From an uncultured Lachnospiraceae bacterium (GTDB taxonomy: Bacteria; Bacillota; Clostridia; Lachnospirales; Lachnospiraceae): DNA of 15,332 bases. Shown here piece by piece: positions 1 to 7,293 of the stretch. Every line of letters begins with the position of its first letter. Position 1 is the first letter of the stretch. The stretch lies in the NCBI GenBank assembly GCA_944376975.1, contig CALWEE010000015.1, positions 1 to 15,332 on the forward strand. Direction: 5' to 3'. The position numbers were made by a program, and so were the translations under genes. A model generated the notes under the pieces. The model was given only the letters and a program-made list of their open reading frames with translations. It did no database searches and was not told the DNA's origin.

Positions 1-446
1 GTCGTAATGATGTATCTGCTCCATCCTTTGGAGATCAGATGATGCAGTTTCATCATCACGCCGCCGGAACTGTCGCCGGTCTTAAAAATATAAAAACGAT
101 ACAGGGGACGGTCGTACAAGGGCATGGCCTCTCTTGCCACAGCCTCCTGCCAGTTGACGATCCCGTCCCTGTTCGTCCGTGAAAAATCATAGATCAAAAA
201 AGGCTCCTCGTCATAGGCCGTCTGATACTGGACCGGTCCTCCCTCCAGCATGCGCAGACGGGTCCTTAAAGAAGCGTCCGATCTGAGGACCATATGGATA
301 CTTTTTTCCAGAAGGTTCAGATCGATCCGACCATCAATATGTATCGTTGTGCTGATATGGTTCATTGATGTTCCCGGATAGGTCTGTTCCAGATTCCAGA
401 TATTCCGCTGGTTAAAAGAAAGCGGAAAATACGCATCCCCGGTCAT
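1..446 (-). CDS. Condensation-domain protein (NRPS-type), N-terminal part, cut by window edge
   Basis: I translated this stretch by hand: 148 complete codons run without a stop from ATG 446 to the window edge. The start has a clear AAGGAGGTA site at 452-460. The N-terminus (YFPLSFNQRNIWNLEQ, residues 6-21) matches the usual opening of condensation domains, where an S-x-x-Q-x-x-x-W-type motif is expected. The catalytic HHxxxDG motif is recognisable at residues 135-141 but reads HHLISKGW. The second histidine, the proposed catalytic base, is kept, while the normally invariant Asp is Lys140. Condensation domains join aminoacyl or acyl groups held on carrier proteins in the cytoplasm. Whether this is a stand-alone domain or the first domain of a multimodular synthetase cannot be seen. 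It is divergent from the bL25 gene. The family is fairly certain; the product and activity are unknown. Confidence 0.8.
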   Translation of the reverse strand, partial: MTGDAYFPLSFNQRNIWNLEQTYPGTSMNHISTTIHIDGRIDLNLLEKSIHMVLRSDASLRTRLRMLEGGPVQYQTAYDEEPFLIYDFSRTNRDGIVNWQEAVAREAMPLYDRPLYRFYIFKTGDSSGGVMMKLHHLISKGWSRYIIT

Positions 447-510
447 GAATATACCTCCTTCATGACGATTTCGCCAAAAATCCGACTTTTTCGCAAAAGC
501 CCTTAGTATA

Positions 511-539
511 TTTATACCTTTTTTCACGAAAAAAATCAA
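511..539 (-). promoter_or_regulatory. Sigma-A-type promoter of the condensation-domain gene
   Basis: On the minus strand TTGATT (539-534) and TATAAA (516-511) are separated by exactly 17 bases. This puts the transcript start about 55 bases upstream of ATG 446. Nothing else in the stretch obviously competes on this strand. Confidence 0.6.
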
Positions 540-567
540 CACTTTTGCCCATTTCCGCCATTGCCTA

Positions 568-586
568 TTGACACCGGTGCTATAAT
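568..586 (+). promoter_or_regulatory. Extended -10 promoter of bL25 gene
   Basis: A perfect TATAAT lies at 581-586, preceded by TG at 578-579, which gives the extended -10 form TGnTATAAT. No good -35 sits 17 bases upstream; the position holds CCATTG. A perfect TTGACA at 568-573 is only 7 bases from the TATAAT, so the two cannot form one ordinary promoter. TTGACA could instead pair with TGTAAC at 592-597 (spacer 18). Confidence 0.55.
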
Positions 587-677
587 ATAGGTGTAACAAA
601 TAAATATCTTAACAGGACCTGTTTGCGAGACAAACTTGAAGGCTGCTAAGCACTCAGATTTTTGGAGGAAAAGATAA

Positions 678-1274
678 ATGAATACTTTAAAAGCTGAAAA
701 GCGCGGCATGGACATCAAAGCAAAGAAATTAAGAAGAGAAGGATTTGTTACCGGCAATGTATTCGGTAAAGAGTTACCGGCATCCATTCCCCTCAAGATG
801 CTCAAGAAAGACGTGGATCATCTGCTGAAAGAAACCGGCAAAGGCGGTCAGGTCATCCTGGATGTGGATGGCAGCAAGATGAACGTCCTCATCAAAGACA
901 TCGCGTTCAACCCGTTGAAAAACCAGATCGATGAGATGGATTTCCAGGCTCTCGTACAGGGCGAGAAAGTCCACTCCGTTTCCGAGATCGTGCTTTTAAA
1001 CCACGATAAAGTTTCCGGCGGCATCGTCGAGCAGATGCTCCAGGAGATCGCCTATCGGGCGCTTCCCGCCGACCTGACGGAAAAGGTCACCATCGACCTG
1101 AGCGGTTACCATATCGGCGATACGGTCAAAGTCAAAGATCTGGACTTCGCCAAAAACGCCAACGTGGATATATCCACCGACCCGGAGACCATCGTCTTTT
1201 CCATCGCGGAGCCGCATGCTTCCGCTGAAGAGACCGAAGCCGAAAGCGACGGATCGGCGGAAAACGAAAAATAA
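678..1274 (+). CDS. rplY: Ribosomal protein bL25 / general stress protein Ctc
   Basis: This 198-residue protein belongs to the bL25/Ctc family, which binds 5S rRNA in the large ribosomal subunit; the two-domain Ctc form is stress-linked in Bacillus. The N-terminal 5S-binding beta-barrel covers about residues 1-92. Its opening (MNTLKAEKRG) and the segment with RREGFVTGNVFG fit the family. The C-terminal TL5-type domain covers about 95-185, and an acidic Glu/Ser/Ala-rich tail follows from 180 to the end. GGAGG at 663-667 sets the ATG at 678. The length matches the long two-domain form rather than the short E. coli protein. The gene stands alone. No terminator lies between its stop and the next promoter 14 bases on, so its transcript may run into the T-box leader. 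Confidence 0.93.
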   Translation: MNTLKAEKRGMDIKAKKLRREGFVTGNVFGKELPASIPLKMLKKDVDHLLKETGKGGQVILDVDGSKMNVLIKDIAFNPLKNQIDEMDFQALVQGEKVHSVSEIVLLNHDKVSGGIVEQMLQEIAYRALPADLTEKVTIDLSGYHIGDTVKVKDLDFAKNANVDISTDPETIVFSIAEPHASAEETEAESDGSAENEK

Positions 1275-1287
1275 TCCCATCTTACCA

Positions 1288-1316
1288 TTGACAAACCGGC
1301 TGTTAAGTATTAAAGT
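1288..1316 (+). promoter_or_regulatory. Promoter of T-box / trpXYZ unit
   Basis: TTGACA at 1288-1293 is perfect. With a spacer of 17 bases, TAAAGT at 1311-1316 serves as a 4-of-6 match to the -10. The expected start near 1323 lies just before the T-box stem I sequence, as it should. Confidence 0.6.
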
Positions 1317-1319
1317 AAT

Positions 1320-1608
1320 AAAAAAGTTCCATCAGACCAAACCGATGAGAAAGAGAAGTAAGTCTTTATACGACATCCCAGAGAGCTGCTGATGGTGGGA
1401 AAGCGGCATGAAGTGACTGACTGAATGGACTTTCGAGGGTATTCCGAAAGCGCGCGGCGCAAGTAGGCGATACCGGGAACCAAACCCGTTATCAATAAGG
1501 CGTGCATGTCAGTGCATGGAAAGAGAGGACATAGCCTATGTCAATTTGAGTGGTACCGCGATAATAAGATTTTATTACCGTCTCAAGCGTCAGCTTGAGA
1601 CGGTTTTT
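1320..1608 (+). promoter_or_regulatory. T-box leader, tryptophan specifier (UGG)
   Basis: This is a T-box riboswitch, which reads tRNA charging and permits transcription when the cognate tRNA is uncharged. The evidence, in order, is an AGAGAG distal bulge at 1380-1385, a GGTGG-containing stem I return strand, an F-box-like CCGTTA near 1485-1492, the T-box core GTGGTACCGCG at 1550-1560, and an intrinsic terminator at 1578-1608. The likely specifier is TGG at 1426-1428, followed by A in GAATGGAC, which is the codon for Trp. This agrees with the trpXYZ-type importer downstream. It accounts for most of the 456-base gap between bL25 and trpX. From 1609 to 1730 I see only a 7-bp hairpin (GCCGGAC 1614-1620 with GTCCGGC 1634-1640) and the ribosome binding site. 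The T-box call is firm; the specifier is read by eye without folding software. Confidence 0.92.
1578..1608 (+). terminator. T-box intrinsic terminator
   Basis: A perfect 11-bp stem, CCGTCTCAAGC (1578-1588) with GCTTGAGACGG (1593-1603), has a 4-base loop and is followed by TTTTT at 1604-1608. It is the conditional terminator of the T-box and probably also ends any bL25 read-through transcript. Confidence 0.9.
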
Positions 1609-1730
1609 ATTTTGCCGGACAATCCAAAAGCAGGTCCGGCAGCGTCAGGAAACTGCTCATCTTCCTCATCTGACAGACATTGACTTTACCTGTATGACGG
1701 TATTTCATTCGCATCAAAAAGGAGGAAAAC

Positions 1731-2765
1731 ATGATGATCAAAAAACGATTTTTAACCACGTCCCTTTGTCTTACCCTGACCGTTTCCCTGCTGGCCGGCT
1801 GCTCCGGTTCCGGTGAAACCAGCGCCGTTACTTCGTCCGCTTCCGGCGAAGGAAGTTATACCATCGGCATCACCCAGTACGCGGAACACGGTTCCCTGGA
1901 CAACTGCCGGGAGGGCTTCCTTGAAGGACTTGCCGAAGCCGGCATTGAAGAAGGCGTCAACCTTAACATCCAGTTCCAGAACGCCCAGGCGGACAGCGGC
2001 GCCGCGACCCAGATCGCTTCCCAGTTCGTATCGGAAAAAGTGGATCTGATCTGCGCCATTGCCACGCCCAGCGCCCAGAGCTGTGTCAACGCCGCCCTGG
2101 ATACCGATATCCCCGTTGTCTATACTGCCGTGTCCGATCCGGTGGCCGCGTAACTGTCCACGGAGGACGGCATGCCGACCCAGAACGCCACCGGCACATC
2201 CGACAAGCTCCCGGTGTACGCCCAGCTTCAGCTTATCCGCGACATGCTCCCCGACGCCCGCTCCATCGGCATCCTCTATACGACCAGCGAAGTCAATTCC
2301 GAGTCGGCCATCGCCGAATATGAAGCCAAGGCCGGCGACTACGGTTTCGAGATCGTCACGGTGGGCATCAGCACTTCCGCCGATATTTCCCTGGCGGCAG
2401 ACAATATCCTCTCCCAGGTGGGCTGCCTGACCAATCTGACCGACAACACCGTTGTACAGGGGCGGCCCACGATCCTGGCGAAAGCCGGCGAGAAAAACAT
2501 CCCTGTTTTCGGAAGCGAGATCGAGCAAGTCAAAGTGGGCTGCCTGGCCGCCGCCGGCATTGATTATATCGAGCTTGGGAAAAAGACCGGCGAGATGGCC
2601 GCCAAAATACTGAAAGGCGAAGCGTCCGCCGAAGAAATGGCATATGAAACGTTTGAAACACCGAAGATCTACTTCAATCAGCAGGTGACCGACGATCTCG
2701 GCCTGACCGTTGATGAAAGCGTCATCGCCGACGCGGAGGTCTTCACCGAGATCAGCGAGGAATAA
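1731..2765 (+). pseudogene. trpX: trpX-type ABC transporter substrate-binding lipoprotein, interrupted by in-frame TAA
   Basis: Read through, this gives 344 positions, the normal length for the ABC_sub_bind (COG2984) binding proteins of trpXYZ systems. The N-terminus is a lipoprotein signal with basic MMIKKRF, a hydrophobic stretch and lipobox LAGC, with Cys24 as the lipid anchor. Codon 141 (2151-2153) is TAA, in the segment VSDPVAA-stop-LSTEDG, where relatives usually carry a Glu-Leu continuation; GAA to TAA is a one-base change. The frame afterwards is fully intact for 204 codons, with recognisable family sequence and no further lesion. GGAGG at 1721-1725 serves ATG 1731 or the adjacent ATG 1734. 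The gene is the first of trpXYZ and is T-box controlled. The full protein should be anchored outside the membrane and deliver tryptophan. It may be a recent null allele, a sequencing error, or two separately translated halves (1731-2153 and 2172-2765). The second half would have no signal peptide. Confidence 0.85.
2162..2174 (+). other. Possible translation restart after the trpX stop codon
   Basis: Just after the TAA at 2151-2153, GGAGG lies at 2162-2166. Five bases later an ATG at 2172 is in the original trpX frame and opens 197 further codons. Ribosomes ending at the TAA could restart here. The GGAGG arises from Thr-Glu-Asp codons that the family would carry anyway, so it may be chance. 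Confidence 0.4.
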
Positions 2766-2786
2766 GATCATCAGGAGGTTCCGATC

Positions 2787-3671
2787 ATGGATATGTTATT
2801 GAGCACGCTGGAGCAGGGCCTGATCTACGGCATCATGGCCCTGGGCGTCTATATCACCTACAAAATACTGGATTTTCCGGACCTGACCGTAGACGGCAGC
2901 TTCCCTCTGGGGGCTGCCCTCGCCGCGGTCCTGGTCACGAAGGGCGTCAACCCGTATCTGACCCTTTTAGCCGCTTTCGCCGGCGGCGTCCTGGCCGGTA
3001 TATGTACCGGCCTGATCCACGTCAAGCTGAAAGTACGGGATCTGCTTTCCGGCATCATCATGATGACGGCGCTCTACACCATCAACCTGAAGATCGCCGG
3101 CAAGGCCAACGTCCCCTTGTTCACGAAGGATACCATCTTTGACAACAGCCTGCTGGATGGTTTTGTTCCCGAAGCGCTGGCGCCTTATGTCACGCTGGCC
3201 ATCATCCTGATCATCACCCTGATCGCCAAATACCTGCTGGACGCTTATCTTAAGACCCGGTCCGGCTACCTTCTCCGGGCCGTCGGCGACAACGATACGC
3301 TGGTCACCTGTCTGGCCAAAGATCATGGACTGGTCAAGATCGTCGGTCTGGCCATCGCCAACGGACTGGTCGCCCTGGGCGGCGCCGTTTATGCCCATGA
3401 GGAACGGTTTTTCGATATATCCATGGGAACCGGCACCATGGTCATCGGTCTGGCGAGCGTCATCATCGGGACCAACCTGTTCAAGAACTTTACGGTCATC
3501 CGGGCCACTTCGTCGGTGCTGATCGGCTCCGTCATCTACAAAGGCTGCGTGGCCATCGCCATCGCCTGCGGCCTGGATTCTTCCAGCATGAAACTGATCA
3601 CGGCCGTATTGTTCCTGATCATCCTTGTCATCAGTATGGACCGGAAAAGGAAGGTGAAGACCCATGCTTGA
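2787..3671 (+). CDS. trpY: trpY-type ABC transporter permease
   Basis: This 294-residue integral membrane protein has about eight or nine hydrophobic segments, for example around residues 10-30, 38-52, 56-78, 132-150, 182-202 and 268-284. It belongs to the BPD_transp_2 (branched-chain-type) permeases paired with COG2984 binding proteins. The motif DFPDLTVDGSFPLGAA at residues 29-44 is characteristic of this permease group, and a basic C-terminus (DRKRKVKTHA) faces the cytoplasm. AGGAGG at 2772-2777 lies 9 bases before the ATG. The gene starts 21 bases after trpX and overlaps trpZ by 8 bases, so translation is probably coupled. It should form the membrane channel of a tryptophan importer; that substrate is inferred from the Trp T-box. 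The reading frame is intact. Confidence 0.9.
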   Translation: MDMLLSTLEQGLIYGIMALGVYITYKILDFPDLTVDGSFPLGAALAAVLVTKGVNPYLTLLAAFAGGVLAGICTGLIHVKLKVRDLLSGIIMMTALYTINLKIAGKANVPLFTKDTIFDNSLLDGFVPEALAPYVTLAIILIITLIAKYLLDAYLKTRSGYLLRAVGDNDTLVTCLAKDHGLVKIVGLAIANGLVALGGAVYAHEERFFDISMGTGTMVIGLASVIIGTNLFKNFTVIRATSSVLIGSVIYKGCVAIAIACGLDSSSMKLITAVLFLIILVISMDRKRKVKTHA

Positions 3672-4437
3672 GTTAAAACATATCCACAAATTCTATAATC
3701 CGGGGACGATCAACGAAATGTGCCTGTTCAGCGATTTCAGCCTGTCCGTGCAAAAAGGCGATTTCGTGTCCATCATCGGCAGCAACGGTTCCGGGAAAAC
3801 GTCCCTTTTGAACATCATCTGCGGCAGCATTCCCGTGGACGACGGCCAGGTTTTCATGAACGGCAAGGATATCACCAACGAAAAAGAGTATAAACGGTAT
3901 CGCCACATTGGCCGGGTATTCCAGAATCCCGCGCTGGGCACCTGCCCTTCCATGACCATACTGGAAAATATGTCCATCGCCGATAATAAAGCCGGATCTT
4001 TTAATCTTCGCCGGGGCACGGATAAAAAGCGGATCGACTATTACCGGGAACTTTTAAGCCAGCTGGATCTGGGTCTGGAAAATAAGCTGTATACGAAAGT
4101 CGGCTCCCTCTCCGGCGGCCAGCGCCAGGCCATGGCCCTTCTTATGTCAACCATGACGCCGGTGGAATTCCTCATCCTGGATGAGCATACCGCCGCCCTG
4201 GATCCGAAGACAGCCGATCTTATCATGGAACTGACCGACAAGATCGTCCGGGAAAAACACCTGACCACCATCATGGTCACCCATAACCTCCGCTACGCGG
4301 TGGAATACGGCAGCCGCCTGCTCATGATGCACCAGGGCGGCACTGTCCTGGATGTGTCGGGAAAAGAAAAAGAAAACGTGCGCATCGAAGACCTTCTGGA
4401 ACAGTTCAATCAGATCAGTATTGAGTGTGGGAATTAA
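3664..4437 (+). CDS. trpZ: trpZ-type ABC transporter ATPase
   Basis: This 257-residue nucleotide-binding subunit has all the usual parts in order: Walker A GSNGSGKTS at residues 39-47, Q-loop at Q87 (GRVFQNP), signature LSGGQ at 149-153, Walker B FLILDE at 169-174 with catalytic Glu174, and the switch histidine H207 (VTHN). The Walker B is followed by HTAALDP rather than the common PTAALDP, which is typical of this subgroup. It should dimerise on the cytoplasmic side and power the trpY permease. The ATG at 3664 lies inside the end of trpY (8-base overlap), with AAGGTGAAG just upstream as the ribosome binding site. It is the last gene of the T-box unit, followed by the terminator at 4501-4551. 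The ATPase role is certain; tryptophan as substrate is inferred from the leader and gene set. Confidence 0.92.
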   Translation: MLELKHIHKFYNPGTINEMCLFSDFSLSVQKGDFVSIIGSNGSGKTSLLNIICGSIPVDDGQVFMNGKDITNEKEYKRYRHIGRVFQNPALGTCPSMTILENMSIADNKAGSFNLRRGTDKKRIDYYRELLSQLDLGLENKLYTKVGSLSGGQRQAMALLMSTMTPVEFLILDEHTAALDPKTADLIMELTDKIVREKHLTTIMVTHNLRYAVEYGSRLLMMHQGGTVLDVSGKEKENVRIEDLLEQFNQISIECGN

Positions 4438-4500
4438 AGGTAAAAGGAAGAAGGTCCCCGCGCGGCGTACCAAGCCGGCGCGGTTGGCCAAAAAACACAA

Positions 4501-4551
4501 AGCCCCCGTGCACCATTTTCCATAAGGGAAATGTCCCGGGGGCTCTTTTTT
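4501..4551. terminator. Bidirectional terminator between trpZ and atpC
   Basis: AGCCCCCG (4501-4508) pairs with CGGGGGCT (4537-4544). An inner stem CATTTTCC/GGGAAATG closes on the loop ATAA. On the plus strand the stem is followed by CTTTTTTAT. On the minus strand it is followed by a T-rich run (TTTGTGTTTTTT). It can therefore end both the trpXYZ and the convergent ATPase transcripts. A second GC-rich dyad lies at 4458-4483. Confidence 0.88.
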
Positions 4552-4562
4552 ATCCATATTTT

Positions 4563-4979
4563 CTACAGATTCCACCGTCTGTTCTGAGAAAGTTTCAGCC
4601 GGTTCATGGCGCGGGCAAGGGAGGCCTGAGTATGGTAATATTCCTGGATACTCTGTTTCTGACGGAGACGTTCTTCCGCGTGCTCCTTCTGTTCCCTGGC
4701 GCGCCGGATATCGATATCTTCCGGTTTTTCCGCGGTATCCACGATCAGGGTCACACGGTTGTTGATCACTTCCGCGAATCCCTGTCCGAAGGCCACATCT
4801 TTCCATTCCCCTTCGGTGAGCTCCAGCTTGCCGATGCCGATAGCCATGGCGATGACCATATTCTCATGGTTGGGCAGGATACCCATCTCCCCGTCAGCGG
4901 CGGGAATGATCAGTTTCCGGCATCTGCCTTCGTAAAATACGCCGTCACTTGAAATGATCCTGAGACCAAATGTATCCAT
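4563..4979 (-). CDS. atpC: F1Fo ATP synthase epsilon subunit
   Basis: This is the 138-residue epsilon subunit of F1, part of the central stalk, which couples rotor to head and can inhibit ATP hydrolysis. The N-terminal beta-sandwich (about residues 1-85) shows the hallmark segment PAADGEMGILPNHENM at 26-41. The C-terminal two-helix hairpin (about 90-138) carries the charged stretch RRAREQKEHAEERLRQ. The length is normal. AAGGAG lies 9 bases before ATG 4979. The gene begins 12 bases after atpD, closes the operon and faces the terminator at 4501-4551. Confidence 0.95.
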   Translation of the reverse strand: MDTFGLRIISSDGVFYEGRCRKLIIPAADGEMGILPNHENMVIAMAIGIGKLELTEGEWKDVAFGQGFAEVINNRVTLIVDTAEKPEDIDIRRAREQKEHAEERLRQKQSIQEYYHTQASLARAMNRLKLSQNRRWNL

Positions 4980-4991
4980 ACGATCCGCTCC

Positions 4992-6398
<1,407 letters not shown>

Positions 6399-7292
6399 TC
6401 ACTTCCTTTTGCGCTTCTGCGCCCTGGCGCCCGCGCACACTTCTGTGATCTCCTGTGTGATCGCCGCCTGTCTGGCCCGGTTGTAAAGGACCGACAGCTC
6501 CTTGATCAGCTTGTTGGCGCTGTCCGTCGCGGACTTCATGGCCATCATCCGGGAATTATGCTCACTGGCGTAAGCCTCCACCAGACATCCATAGACCATA
6601 CCGTCCACGTAATTGGGCACGATGCTGTCCATCACGCTTTCAGCGGACGGATAAAGATCGATGGCCTCCCGGTACATGTTCAGGGGCATGATCATCTCGT
6701 TAAAGGAGCTTCTCTCAAGGGGCAGCAGTTTCAGCACTTCCGCTTCCAGATCCACGGAATTTTCCATACGGGTGAAGACGATATATACTTCGTCCAGCTC
6801 CCCGTTCAGGTACTTTCGCGTCATCACGTCTCCGATATCCCGCGCCCGATGGAGCGTCGGCTTCTGGACCGTATACTGGAAATGGGTGTCGATATCAATG
6901 TGCCGTTTCGCGAAATACTGCCTTCCCAGCTCGCCCACGACAAACAGCTTGTGGATACCCGGCCGGGCAAGGATCTCCTCTTCCAGTTTGATGATATTAT
7001 GGTTATAGGCGCCCGCCAGGCCCTTATCTCCGGTCACCACGATGGACGCGATCTTTCTTTCGTCCGCCGGTATCTTTTCCCGCTTGTCAAAGTAGGGATG
7101 GTGCATCTCGGGCAGATGGCGGAGGATACGGGATATCTCCCCCTGAAGGCTGTAGAAGTAAGGTTCCGTGGCCTCCAGTTTTCTCTTGGCCTGTGTCATC
7201 TTTGAGGAAGAGATCATATACATGGCATTGGTGATCTTCATCGTATCCTTAACGCTGTTGATCCTGCTCTGTATTTCTCTTATATTTGCCAT
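6399..7292 (-). CDS. atpG: F1Fo ATP synthase gamma subunit
   Basis: This 297-residue central shaft subunit is of normal length. The N-terminal helix (MANIREIQSRINSVKDTMKI) and the C-terminal helix with NSRMMAMKSATDSANKLI (about residues 245-262) are the conserved coiled-coil strands that turn inside the alpha-beta ring. The Rossmann-like middle includes VVTGDKGLAGAYN at about 85-97. The ATG at 7292 follows the atpHA stop codon (7294-7296) with one base between, and AGGTG precedes it, so translation is coupled. The C-terminal tail is unusually basic (AQKRKRK). Confidence 0.96.
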   Translation of the reverse strand: MANIREIQSRINSVKDTMKITNAMYMISSSKMTQAKRKLEATEPYFYSLQGEISRILRHLPEMHHPYFDKREKIPADERKIASIVVTGDKGLAGAYNHNIIKLEEEILARPGIHKLFVVGELGRQYFAKRHIDIDTHFQYTVQKPTLHRARDIGDVMTRKYLNGELDEVYIVFTRMENSVDLEAEVLKLLPLERSSFNEMIMPLNMYREAIDLYPSAESVMDSIVPNYVDGMVYGCLVEAYASEHNSRMMAMKSATDSANKLIKELSVLYNRARQAAITQEITEVCAGARAQKRKRK

Positions 7293-7293
7293 A

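Noticed and set aside
2151..2153. Programmed recoding (selenocysteine or pyrrolysine) at the trpX stop
   Set aside because: The codon is UAA, which is not used for either residue, and no stem-loop of the expected type was seen after it.
1752..2771. Open frame of 339 codons on the minus strand over trpX
   Set aside because: It is a shadow of trpX. The plus-strand frame has a lipobox, a ribosome binding site and family sequence on both sides of the TAA.
2967..3689. Open frame of 240 codons on the minus strand over trpY
   Set aside because: Its Asp/Gln/Gly-rich product is the mirror of a membrane protein, and the plus frame is clearly a permease.
4458..4483. GC-rich inverted repeat after trpZ as a separate terminator
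   Set aside because: The stem has a bulge and no T-run follows it directly on the plus strand. The hairpin at 4501-4544 explains termination better.
4147..4806. Minus-strand open frame spanning trpZ, the terminator and atpC
   Set aside because: It crosses a strong bidirectional terminator and overlaps two certain genes in wrong frames.
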